A stretch of DNA of 64,000 nt from JANQRZ01 sp965214485 (GTDB taxonomy: Bacteria > Bacteroidota > Rhodothermia > Rhodothermales > JANQRZ01). The stretch is taken from NCBI GenBank assembly GCA_965214485.1, contig CBDCBW010000017.1, positions 496,001 through 560,000 of the forward strand, in the 5' to 3' direction. The position numbers were made by a program, and so were the translations under genes. This document shows positions 54,626 through 62,880 of this stretch, one piece after another. Position 1 is the stretch's first letter; each line of letters opens with the position of its first letter. The notes beneath the pieces are model-generated. The model was not told the DNA's origin. It was given only the letters and a program-made list of their open reading frames with translations, and ran no database searches.

Positions 54626-56077
54626 GTGCTCACGAGTCTCGACTATGCGGTGCTGGTCGGCTACCTCGTCGCCGTGCTCGGCTTCGGGCTGTGGGCCGGC
54701 GGGCGGCAAGAGACGACGACGGACTACTTCCTCGGCGGGCGCGACCTCCCCTGGTGGGCGGTGCTCTTTTCGATCGTCGCGACCGAGACGAGCACGCTGA
54801 CGGTGATCGGCGTGCCGGCGGTCGCCTACGGCGGGGCGCTCGTGTTTCTGCAACTGACGTTCGGGTACCTCGCCGGGCGCGTCGCGGTGGCGGTGTGGCT
54901 CTTGCCGCGCTACTTCGAAGGTGAGCAGGCGACGGCCTACGCCTTCCTCGGCGCGCGCTTCGGCGACGGGATGCGGGCGGCAGCCTCGGTGACGTTCATG
55001 GCGACCCGCCTCCTGGCCGACGGCGTCCGCCTCTTCGCCACGGCGATCCCGCTGAAGGTCATCGCGGCGTCGGCCGGGCTGGAGGTGTCGTACGCCGCGA
55101 TCATCGTCGCCATCGGACTCGTGACGGTCGCGTACACGTTCGTCGGCGGGATCAAGGCGGTCGTGTGGCTGGATGTGGTGCAGCTCGGGGTCTACGTCGG
55201 CGGCGCGCTCGTCGCGGTCGGCATCCTGATCGGCGAGGTGCCGGGCGACTGGTGGGCGACGGCGCGCGCGGCGGGCAAGACGCAGGTCGTCGACCTCGGC
55301 CTTGGGCTGACGCTCGCCGAGTGGATCGCGGCCCCGTACACGCTCGTCGTGGCGGTCCTCGGCGGGGCCTTCTTCTCGGCCGCCTCGCACGGGACGGACC
55401 AGCTCATCGTGCAGCGCCTGCTCGCGTGCCGGTCGCTGGGGGACGGGCAGCGGGCGCTCGTCGGCAGCGGGGTCGTGGTGGTCGGGCAGTTCGCGCTCTT
55501 CCTGCTCGTCGGGCTGCTCTTGTGGAGCTACTACGGCGGGGCGACCCTGGAGGCGCTGGGGCTGACGCGCGGCGACGAGCTGTTCCCGAAGTTCATCGTC
55601 GAGGCCATGCCGCCGGGCCTGGCGGGGCTGCTGCTGGCGGGCATCATCGCGGCGGCGATGAGCACGCTCTCGTCGTCGCTGAGCGCGCTCGCCTCCTCGA
55701 CCGTCTTCGACCTCCGTGAGCAGTTCAGCCGGGTGCCGCTCACCGAGAGCGCGGCCCTCCGCCTCAGCCGGTGGACGACGCTCGGCTGGGGCCTGGCTCT
55801 CGCGGCCTTCGCGATGCTCTTCGAGTCGATCACGAACCCGGTCGTCGAGCTCGGCCTGGGCATCGCCTCGTTCACGTACGGCGGCCTGCTCGGGGCCTTT
55901 CTGCTGGGCTTGGTGAGCCGCCGCGCCCGGCAGCGCGACGCGCTCGCGGCCTACGGCGCGACGCTCGCCGCGCTCGCCGTCGTGGTGCCGACCGGCGTGC
56001 TCGCGTGGCCGCTCTACACCGTCGCCGGCGCGCTCGTGACGGTCGGCGTCGGAGGGCTGCTGGGCCGGAGAGGGTGA
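54626..56077 (+). CDS. Sodium:solute symporter (SSS family)
   Basis: A 483-residue transporter with about thirteen hydrophobic helices. The family signature DYFLGGRDLPWW is at about residues 32-43 and the AFFSAASHGTDQLIVQRLLACRS segment (about 250-272) fits the SSS helix-6 region. Sodium- or proton-driven uptake of a sugar, amino acid or vitamin is typical; the substrate cannot be read. The start is a GTG at 54626 because no ATG is nearby in frame; the frame is open upstream without homology. Confidence 0.87.
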   Translation: MLTSLDYAVLVGYLVAVLGFGLWAGGRQETTTDYFLGGRDLPWWAVLFSIVATETSTLTVIGVPAVAYGGALVFLQLTFGYLAGRVAVAVWLLPRYFEGEQATAYAFLGARFGDGMRAAASVTFMATRLLADGVRLFATAIPLKVIAASAGLEVSYAAIIVAIGLVTVAYTFVGGIKAVVWLDVVQLGVYVGGALVAVGILIGEVPGDWWATARAAGKTQVVDLGLGLTLAEWIAAPYTLVVAVLGGAFFSAASHGTDQLIVQRLLACRSLGDGQRALVGSGVVVVGQFALFLLVGLLLWSYYGGATLEALGLTRGDELFPKFIVEAMPPGLAGLLLAGIIAAAMSTLSSSLSALASSTVFDLREQFSRVPLTESAALRLSRWTTLGWGLALAAFAMLFESITNPVVELGLGIASFTYGGLLGAFLLGLVSRRARQRDALAAYGATLAALAVVVPTGVLAWPLYTVAGALVTVGVGGLLGRRG

Positions 56078-56202
56078 CCGTCACGAGCATGGCGAAGCCG
56101 GGGAAGACACCGGGGTGGGGCGCGCCGGTGTGGGTTCCCTCCCGGCCCCCATTCCCCGGCCGCCGTTTCGAGCCTCGCCCCCGGCTCACCGTCTCCCTGT
56201 CG

Positions 56203-56210
56203 TACCTTTC
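56203..56210 (+). promoter_or_regulatory. TACCTTTC element before the 7TM-HD gene
   Basis: Closest match in the window to the TAnnTTTG consensus apart from the last base, 33 bases before the ATG at 56243. Confidence 0.35.
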
Positions 56211-56242
56211 CCCGCTCGCCGCGCAACCCACCACGAGACCGC

Positions 56243-58780
56243 ATGGGCATTCTGGAGCGACTGGGGCTGGGCCGCAAGGCCGGCCGCCGCCCGAGCCGGG
56301 TCGGGCTTCACCTCTCGACCGTGAAGCCGAAGCCGGGCCGCCGCCTGTCGCGCCGTGAGGTGCTCGTGCGCGCCGCCCTCTTCGGGGCCCTGCTCGCGCT
56401 CACGGCGCTGGCCTTCCCGGACCTGGAGCGCTACGACCAGGCGAGCCAGATCCAGCCCGGCGACGTGTGGCAGCGCCAAGAGGTGATGGCCCCGTTCCGG
56501 TTCGCGGTCTACAAAAGCGAGGAGCAGATCGCCGCCGAGCGGGACTCGGTCCGCTACGAGGAGCCGCCGCTCTTCGAGCGCGTGCCGGACGCCGCCGAGC
56601 AGACCGAGGTGGCGCTCGACTCGCTCGACCAGCGCTTGGGCACCTTTTTCCAGACCTACGTGGGCTGGCAGCAGAACCGGGCGCGGGGGCGGGCCGAGGC
56701 GGCTCGCCGCGACTCGGCGCAGTACTTCAGCCGGCTCGAAGCCTTGCAGGGCTGGCTCTCGACGGCCCAGATCGAGCAGCTCCTCGCCTCGTACGCGGCG
56801 CGGGCGGGCCTCACCACCTCGTCGCGCGACGAGGCGTCCGGCCCGGCGCTCCACGACCTCCTGCTGCGCTCGGTGCGGACGGTCTCGACGCGGCTGCTCC
56901 CCTTCGGCGTGCTCGACGTGCCGAAGGACAGCATCCTGACCGAGCAGATCACCGTCGTCAACCCCGAGGAGCGGACGGAGGTGCTCATCCCCAAGGCCGA
57001 CCTCTACGGCAGCAACGAGGCCCTGACGACGATCCGCAACGAGCTCAGCCTCCGGTACCCGGACCGGCCCGACGCCGTCGCGCTCGGGGTCGAGATGTAC
57101 CGGCAGACCGTGCGGACGTCGCTCCGGTACCTGGCCGGGGAGTCGGAGGCGCGGTGGGCCGAGCAGGCGCAGGGCGTCTCGGAGGTGTTCGGCTTCGTGC
57201 AGGAGGGCGAGTCCATCGTCCGGCGCGGCGACCAGGTGACCGAGGAGGTCAAGCGCAAGCTCAGCTCGCTGGCGCGCATCCGGGCGACGCAGCAGGGCAA
57301 CGTCGGGCCGTTCCAGATCGTGCTCGGCGAGGTGCTGCTCTCGCTGGCGGCGTTCCTGATCTTCTTCCTCTACCTGTTCCTGATGCGGCGGCAGGTCTTC
57401 TACGAGGTCCGGTACCTGCTGCTGATCGCGCTGATCTTCGGCACCATCATCGGCTTCTTCGGCGTCGCCGTCCGGCTCCCCGAGATCGCCGACCTCGCGG
57501 TGCCCGTCGGCCTCGCCTCGATCCTCTTGACGGTGATCTTCGACTCGCGCGTCGGGATGTTCGCCACGATCACGCTGGCGTGCATCGGCGGCCTCGTCTT
57601 CGGCTTCAACTACGAGTTCACGTTCGCGACGATCTTCGCCGGGATGCTCGCCGTCTTCAGCATGCGCGACGTCAAGAACCGGAGCCAGATCATCCTCACC
57701 GCCGCGCTCGTCTTCGGGGCCTACACGCTCATCCTCGGGGGCTACTTCCTGCTGCGCGCCGGCGGGACGGACCGCCTCTTCTCGGAGCTCCTCCTGGTCG
57801 CCATCAACAGCGGGCTGCTCCTGCTGGCGTACCCGCTGCTCTGGATCTTCGAGCGCACCTTCGGGGTGACCACGGACCTGACACTGCTCGAGCTCTCGGA
57901 CACGAACCGGCCCCTCCTCAAGGAGCTCTCGCTGCGGGCACCGGGCACGTTCAACCACGTGCTGCAGGTCGCCAACCTCGCCGAGGCCGCGGCGGCCTCC
58001 GTCGGGGCGAACGCGCTCCAGGCCCGCGTCGGCGCGCTCTACCACGACATCGGCAAGATGATCAAGCCCGAGTACTACATCGAGAACCAGCAGGCCGGCG
58101 AGAACCCCCACGACCGCGTGACGCCCTACATGAGCGCGCTCGTCATCGCCAGCCACGTCAAGGACGGCCTCGACCTGGCGCAGCAGGAGAACCTCCCCGA
58201 GGTCGTCCAGAACTTCATCCCGACCCACCACGGGACGACGCTGATGGAGTTCTTCTACCGCAAGGCCGAGGAGCTCCGCGGCCCGGACGACCCGCCCGTC
58301 GACGAGATGGAGTTCCGCTACCCCGGCCCGCGCCCCCAGACCAACGAGCAGGGCATCGTGATGCTCGCCGACTCGGTCGAGGCCGCCAGCCGGAGCCTCG
58401 ACAAGCCCACGCCGAAGCGGCTCGAAGGCCTCGTCGACGCCATCTTCAAGGCCCGCATCGAGGACGGGCAGCTCGACGGCTGCGCCCTCACCTTCGCCGA
58501 CCTCAACCAGATCAAGGAGACGTTCCTCTCGATCCTCAACGGCATCTATCACCTCCGCGTGAAGTACCCGGACCAGGAGAAGATCACGGGGGAGAAGAAG
58601 GAGGAGACGGTCCCCGCGCCGACCCCGCCCGCACCTCCGCCGGCCTCGGCCCCACCGGGGCCGGCGGGGGAGGTGGAGGTCCCGCCACGTGCGCAGGACG
58701 TCCCCGCGCCCGCGCCGGAGGCGCGGAAGGCCCGCCGGGAGCACGGCCCGTCGTCCGAGGAGCGCGCCTCGCTGGGGTGA
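56243..58780 (+). CDS. 7TM-HD (HDIG) phosphohydrolase, PgpH-like
   Basis: A membrane-anchored 845-residue protein with a short N-terminal cytoplasmic segment, one helix (about 47-65), an extracytoplasmic 7TMR-HDED-like region, a multi-helix membrane region (about 365-555) and a cytoplasmic HD domain with HDIGKMIKPEYYI (His at about 603) and later HHGTTLMEFF. The family includes PgpH, which degrades c-di-AMP in Firmicutes; substrate here is inferred from architecture. The C-terminal tail is Pro/Ala/Glu-rich and ends next to a minisatellite. TACCTTTC lies 33 bases upstream. Confidence 0.9.
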   Translation: MGILERLGLGRKAGRRPSRVGLHLSTVKPKPGRRLSRREVLVRAALFGALLALTALAFPDLERYDQASQIQPGDVWQRQEVMAPFRFAVYKSEEQIAAERDSVRYEEPPLFERVPDAAEQTEVALDSLDQRLGTFFQTYVGWQQNRARGRAEAARRDSAQYFSRLEALQGWLSTAQIEQLLASYAARAGLTTSSRDEASGPALHDLLLRSVRTVSTRLLPFGVLDVPKDSILTEQITVVNPEERTEVLIPKADLYGSNEALTTIRNELSLRYPDRPDAVALGVEMYRQTVRTSLRYLAGESEARWAEQAQGVSEVFGFVQEGESIVRRGDQVTEEVKRKLSSLARIRATQQGNVGPFQIVLGEVLLSLAAFLIFFLYLFLMRRQVFYEVRYLLLIALIFGTIIGFFGVAVRLPEIADLAVPVGLASILLTVIFDSRVGMFATITLACIGGLVFGFNYEFTFATIFAGMLAVFSMRDVKNRSQIILTAALVFGAYTLILGGYFLLRAGGTDRLFSELLLVAINSGLLLLAYPLLWIFERTFGVTTDLTLLELSDTNRPLLKELSLRAPGTFNHVLQVANLAEAAAASVGANALQARVGALYHDIGKMIKPEYYIENQQAGENPHDRVTPYMSALVIASHVKDGLDLAQQENLPEVVQNFIPTHHGTTLMEFFYRKAEELRGPDDPPVDEMEFRYPGPRPQTNEQGIVMLADSVEAASRSLDKPTPKRLEGLVDAIFKARIEDGQLDGCALTFADLNQIKETFLSILNGIYHLRVKYPDQEKITGEKKEETVPAPTPPAPPPASAPPGPAGEVEVPPRAQDVPAPAPEARKARREHGPSSEERASLG

Positions 58781-58782
58781 GA

Positions 58783-58860
58783 GGGAATGGAGGGAATGGA
58801 GGGAATGGAGGGAATGGAGGGAATGGAGGGAATGGAGGGAATGGAGGGAATGGAGGGAAT
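58783..58860. repeat. 9-bp minisatellite GGGAATGGA, 8.7 copies
   Basis: Eight perfect GGGAATGGA units plus GGGAAT, starting two bases after the stop codon of the 7TM-HD gene. It lies in the spacer between two converging genes. Confidence 0.97.
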
Positions 58861-58912
58861 CCAAAAAAACCACGAAAGTTAACCCCACCGCTGCGCGACA
58901 GGCAGCATCTTC

Positions 58913-58968
58913 TCTGTCCTCTGTCCTCTGTCCTCTGTCCTCTGTCCTCTGTCCTCTGTCCTCTGTCC
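58913..58968. repeat. 7-bp microsatellite TCTGTCC, eight perfect copies
   Basis: Eight perfect TCTGTCC units, the last overlapping the stop codon region of the GntR gene (TAG, minus strand, 58970-58968). Together with the 58783 repeat it makes up most of the spacer. Confidence 0.97.
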
Positions 58969-59885
58969 TATCGTCGCATGGCGTCGCGGACGCCGTCGAG
59001 CGAGGCGGGGTTGACGAGGTGGCGCAGCGGGGCGTGGGCCGTCTCGCCGAGCAAGGGGCGCAGCGTGCGGCGCGCCTGCGGGGTGAACAGCAGCAGGTCC
59101 ACCTCGTCGAGCAGCTCCGCGAGGCGGTCGCGGCCCGCGTCGGCGGGGAGGGCGAGGGCGGGGCCGGCGAAGGCGGTCAGCGCCCGCACCTCGGCCAGGA
59201 GGGGCGCCACCGCGTCGTCGTAGCGCGTGACGAGGCCGAGCGTGGCGGTGGGGGGGAGCCGCGCGGCGCGGGCGAGGGTCTCGGGCGGCGGGTAGACGAG
59301 GACGCTGACGGTCTCGGCGCGCGGGACGGACGCGGCGGCGACCTGCGCGCTCGCGTGCGGCGTCACGACGAGGTCGGCGTCGGCGTGCTGCCCGAGGGCG
59401 TCGAGGCGGACGGCGTCGACGCGCTCCTGGACGGCGGCGCTGACCTGCTCGGCGCACGTCTCGGCGAGCTCGCGGTAGGCGGCGGCGAAAACCACCTTCG
59501 GCCTGGCACCGGGGTCGTCGAGGAAGGCGAGCTGCTCCTGGAAGAGGTACTCGACCTCGCCGTCGTCGAGGCCCAGCCCGATCAGCTTCTGGATGGCGTC
59601 CTGCACGATCCCGGCACCGCGCTCCAGCCGGTCCGCCGCCGGGGCCGGGGCGCGCTCGACGACGGTGTAGCCGCTGCCCCGGCGGGCGTCGAGCAGGCCC
59701 TCGGCCTCGAGCTGCTGGTACGCCTTGCGGACGGTGTGGAACGAGACGCCGAGCTGCTGCCCGAACGCGCGCGTCGAGGGCAAGCGCTCGCCGGGGCGGA
59801 AGCGGCCGGTGGCGAGGTGGAACCGGAGCTGCTCGGCGAGCTGCTCGGCGATCGGCGTGCTCGCGGCGCGGTCGAGTTGGATCAT
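58968..59885 (-). CDS. GntR-family transcriptional regulator
   Basis: A 305-residue regulator: winged-helix DNA-binding domain at about residues 5-75 (TPIAEQLAEQLRFHLATGRFRPGERLPSTRAFGQQLGVSFHTVRKAYQQLEAEGLL) and a large C-terminal domain of about 210 residues that is not the usual FCD or UTRA type. It might be a periplasmic-binding-like sensor (sequence pattern DADLVVTPHAS ... DEVDLLLFTPQA). The start at 59885 (MIQLDRAAS) matches family N-termini; the frame is open nine codons upstream. A perfect hairpin at 59904-59930 upstream may be an operator or the terminator of the neighbouring gene. Confidence 0.87.
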   Translation of the reverse strand: MIQLDRAASTPIAEQLAEQLRFHLATGRFRPGERLPSTRAFGQQLGVSFHTVRKAYQQLEAEGLLDARRGSGYTVVERAPAPAADRLERGAGIVQDAIQKLIGLGLDDGEVEYLFQEQLAFLDDPGARPKVVFAAAYRELAETCAEQVSAAVQERVDAVRLDALGQHADADLVVTPHASAQVAAASVPRAETVSVLVYPPPETLARAARLPPTATLGLVTRYDDAVAPLLAEVRALTAFAGPALALPADAGRDRLAELLDEVDLLLFTPQARRTLRPLLGETAHAPLRHLVNPASLDGVRDAMRR

Positions 59886-59903
59886 GCGGAGTCGATAGGA
59901 GAA

Positions 59904-59930
59904 GGGCACCGCGCGTGAGGCACGGTGCCC
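59904..59930 (-). terminator. Hairpin between the GntR start and the T9SS fragment
   Basis: Perfect 8-bp stem GGGCACCG/CGGTGCCC around an 11-base loop, 27 bases below the stop of the T9SS fragment on the minus strand. It could terminate that transcript or serve as an operator for GntR. Confidence 0.4.
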
Positions 59931-59956
59931 TAAGCTAAGCCAGGGGTTAGGACCTG

Positions 59957-60355
59957 CTAGCGCAGAAGCGTGACCCGCTGCGCTTGGGCCGTGCCGTCGG
60001 CAGCGCTCATCCGGACGAGGTAGACGCCACTCGGCAGGCCCGCCGTGGCGAGCCCGAAGCGGTGTTGCCCAGCCTCCGTCGCCGCGTCGTGGAGCACGGT
60101 CACGCGGCGCCCGAGCACGTCGAAGACCTCGACCCGAAGGTCGGTACGCTTTGCTAGCAGGACCGTGACCGTGGCGCGCCCGGCCGTCGGGTTCGGGTAC
60201 ATCGCTAGCGACGCCTCCGCCGGCGGCTCCGCTGCGCCCTCGGCGTCGGTCTCCGGCACGACTTCAAACGTCAGTGGCACCTCGGTGGCCGCGCCGCTCG
60301 CGGCCTCGAACACCTGGAGCGCGGCGGCGTAGCTGTTGCCGACCGCGCGCGTGCC
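59957..60355 (-). pseudogene. 5'-truncated T9SS-sorted protein (C-terminal fragment)
   Basis: The minus strand encodes the end of a secreted protein with a type IX secretion/sorting C-terminal domain (YPNPTAGRATVTV...RTDLRVEVFDVLGRRV...GVYLVRM). The homologous upstream part, as seen in the paralog at 61485, would be an extracellular region with GTRAVGSTYTAALQVFE; here GTRAVGNSYAAALQVFE is present but the sequence before it stops being homologous at about 60352-60355. Beyond that point the plus strand is rpoC. There is no proper start, so this is a fragment. Confidence 0.75.
60088..60183. repeat. Perfect 96-bp repeat shared with 61613-61708
   Basis: Identical 96-bp stretch encoding part of the T9SS C-terminal domain in two neighbouring genes (offset 1,525 bases). 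Flanks diverge on both sides. Confidence 0.95.
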
Positions 60356-60562
60356 ATCGGTGCCAAGAGCGACGAGCTCTACGGGCTGAAGGAGAACGTG
60401 ATCGTCGGGCAGCTCGTCCCTGCGGGCACCGGGCTGAGGCGCTACCGCGACCTGGTGGTCGGCTCGAAGAAAGAGCTGGAGGCGCTGCAAGCCGCCGCCA
60501 GCGGCACCGCCGGCTCGATGTCCGGCGACGGCAGCACGGCGCCCATCGAGGCCGAAGTTTAG
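60353..60562 (+). pseudogene. rpoC: Isolated 3' end of rpoC (RNA polymerase beta' C-terminus)
   Basis: In one frame this reads AIGAKSDELYGLKENVIVGQLVPAGTGLRRYRDLVV..., the highly conserved C-terminal region of RNA polymerase beta'. It ends with a TAG at 60560-60562 and is followed by a clear terminator hairpin (60584-60620). The other 95% of rpoC is absent: homology begins at about 60353, exactly where the T9SS gene fragment on the other strand ends. Either a rearrangement or an assembly join brought them together. Confidence 0.85.
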
Positions 60563-60583
60563 CTCCGGTCCGGCACGAATCGG

Positions 60584-60620
60584 CGAAGCCCCGGCTGTCG
60601 ATGCGACGGCCGGGGCTTCG
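60584..60620 (+). terminator. Terminator after the rpoC fragment
   Basis: Perfect 12-bp stem CGAAGCCCCGGC (60584-60595) and GCCGGGGCTTCG (60609-60620) around a 13-base loop, followed by TGCTTTCC. It fits an rpoC operon terminator. Confidence 0.7.
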
Positions 60621-60640
60621 TGCTTTCCGGCGAAGGACCG

Positions 60641-61450
60641 TCAGTGCAGAGAGGTAAAGCGCTGGGCGGTGGTGAACCCGTCGGCGGTGGCGCGCACGAG
60701 GTAGATACCCGCCGTGAGGACCGCTGTGTCGAGGGAGAGCGTGTGGGTTCCAGCCGCGAGCGGCCCTTCGTGCACCGCAGCCACCGCGCGCCCGAGCACG
60801 TCGTAGACGGTCACTTGCACATCCGCTGCGGCGGGCAAGCTGAGCGGTAGCACCGCCGAACCGTACGAGGGGTTCGGGTATGGTGCGCCCAGTGCGAGCG
60901 CTCCAGAGGGCTCGCCCGGTGTGGGCTCGGCCTCAACCGGGGGCGGCGTGATCCGGATGGGGTCGATCACAGCTTCGGCTTCGCCGAGTTTGGCCAGAAA
61001 CAGAAGTGTGGTTCCATCGGCCTCACTCACGAAAGCGCCGGGGATAGAGCACCCCTCCTGCACGGTGCAATCCCCAAACATGGGCGCGATGCCAAAGGCC
61101 CCGTCGGAGTTAGAAACAATGGCGGCGGTGGCGCCGGCCGCGGCCGCGTTTCTGATCTTGTCGACGAACGGACAGTCGCCGCGCAAGATCAGAACAATTG
61201 TGCCCGCGACCTGGTCGGCGTTCGTGAGCGGGCCGTCACAGGCCTCGATCGGGTCTGCGATAGAGAGCGGGAGCGGCCCGACCGGCACGCCCTCTTCGAA
61301 CTGCGCGCCGAACTGCGCCGTGCGGCCGGGGGCCTCGATGCCCGGGCCACGGACGACGACACTGTCGCTCGGTGCCTGCGCGAGAGCCGCTGCTGAGAAG
61401 AAGGCGGCGAAGGCGAGCGTGAGGTAGCGAGATAAGGTCATAGGGAGCAT
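60641..61450 (-). CDS. PA-domain secreted protein with T9SS C-terminal sorting domain
   Basis: A 269-residue product from the ATG at 61450 (another Met at 61441). Signal peptide to about residue 25 (ending ALAQ), then a protease-associated-like domain (IVLILRGDCPFVDKIRNAAAAGATAAIVSNSD, about 85-117) and a C-terminal type IX sorting domain (PYPNPSYGSAVLPLSLP...VYDVLGRAVAAVHEGPL...GIYLVRATADG). Without a catalytic domain it may bind or stabilise substrates at the cell surface. Cys pairs (CDGPL, CPFV, CTVQEGC) suggest disulfides. The system that exports it is inferred from the sorting domain. Confidence 0.82.
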   Translation of the reverse strand: MLPMTLSRYLTLAFAAFFSAAALAQAPSDSVVVRGPGIEAPGRTAQFGAQFEEGVPVGPLPLSIADPIEACDGPLTNADQVAGTIVLILRGDCPFVDKIRNAAAAGATAAIVSNSDGAFGIAPMFGDCTVQEGCSIPGAFVSEADGTTLLFLAKLGEAEAVIDPIRITPPPVEAEPTPGEPSGALALGAPYPNPSYGSAVLPLSLPAAADVQVTVYDVLGRAVAAVHEGPLAAGTHTLSLDTAVLTAGIYLVRATADGFTTAQRFTSLH

Positions 61451-61484
61451 GGTTATAATTTCTGTCAGGTCACAGAGCAGTCGG

Positions 61485-62880
61485 TCAGTGCACGACGGTG
61501 AACCGCCGTGAGGCTGCGAACGCATCCCCGGCGACGCGGACGAGATAGATACCAGCCGGGAGACTGCGCTCGTCTACGATGAACTCATTCATACCCGCTG
61601 TGAGCGGCCCCGCGTGGAGCACGGTCACGCGGCGCCCGAGCACGTCGAAGACCTCGACCCGAAGGTCGGTACGCTTTGCTAGCAGGACCGTGACCGTGGC
61701 GCGCCCGGTCGCCGGGTTCGGGTATACCGAGAGTGACGCCTCCGACGCTGGCTCCACGTTGTCCTCGCTGTCCGTCTCCGGGACGACCGCGAAGGCGATG
61801 GGCACCTCGACGGCAGTGCCCGTGGCGGCCTCGAACACCTGGAGCGCGGCGGTGTAGGTGCTCCCGACCGCGCGCGTGCCGGACAAGAACGTGAGCGCGA
61901 TCTCGACCGACTCGCCCGGGGCGAGCGTGCCGTCCCATGCCGAGAGCGCGAGCCACGACGGCGGCAGCGGGTGCGGGCGGATGCCGACGATGCCATCGGT
62001 GGCGAGGTTCACGAAGGCGAAGTAGAGCAGGCCGTTGGGGTCGAGGCGGCTGCGCAGTGGGTTGCCCGTGATGCTGCCGAAGCCGCTCCCCCCACTCACG
62101 TCCGGCAGCGGCGTCTCAATGCTGAGGTCCCGCCCGAGCGGGTCCGTGACGATGAGACGGTCGAACTGGCCTCCGCCGGGTGGGAGCACCGCTATCTCCA
62201 GCCGTACCGCTTCTGGTTCGCCGGGCGTGCCACCTGACCCCAAGCCGCCATGAGCATCGGGACCACGCAAGGCGACCTCGGGATAAGCATCTGGTCTGAT
62301 TGGGTAGCCAGCGGCAGGGGTGCCAAGCGTATCGAAGGCCCAGACAGTGCCCGCCAAGACATCGCCGACGTAGTAGCGCACTGTAGCAGTGTCGTAGCTA
62401 AGGGCGTCGGGGTAGATGGCCTCGGGTGGGTCGCCGCCCAAGAGCGGAAGCTCAATGCGGTCTCCCGTCGGAACTCCGTTGAGGTCCCCCTCGATCAGCA
62501 GCACCCGGCGCAGTTCATCGCCGGTCTCCTCAACATTGAGCCACCACAGTGTACCAGTGTCGGAGTTGAAAGCCACGCCGGGCGTGGCCGGGCCGAAGTC
62601 AAGCTCGTCCTCGAATGGGTGCTCGAACGAACGTATGATCTCCAATTCTGGCGTCAACTCGTGCGTTCGGCTCCGTGGTAAGCGGTCGGCGGCGAAAAGC
62701 TGGCCGTCAGGCGTCATGGTCAGTCCGTCAGGACTCCACCCGATCATCGCGCTCTGCTCGTCTACTTGAAAGAGGACCTCGCCGATCTCGCCGCACGCCG
62801 CCCCGACGGCAGACGCCGCCAGCCGCGCGGCCCCGGCTTCCCGCTGCAGCGGCCGCTCGAAGCTGAGGCAGAACGAGACC
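61485..62880 (-). CDS. C-terminal part of a T9SS-sorted protein, downstream of a probable frameshift
   Basis: From the ATG at 62747 this frame encodes 420 residues: a region with beta-propeller-like strands (GWSPDGLTMTPDGQLFAADR, DFGPATPGVAFNSDTGTLWWLNVEETG), then a T9SS C-terminal domain. However the same frame stays open upstream, with strongly GC-rich third positions, to about 62880, where the S8 peptidase frame loses coding character. A single missing base in the C-run at 62889-62892 would join the two into one long protein. I therefore treat this as the 3' part of a frameshifted gene. Confidence 0.65.

Noticed and set aside
58783..58968. CRISPR array
   Set aside because: The units are 7 and 9 bp, directly abutting, with no unique spacers and no cas genes in the window.
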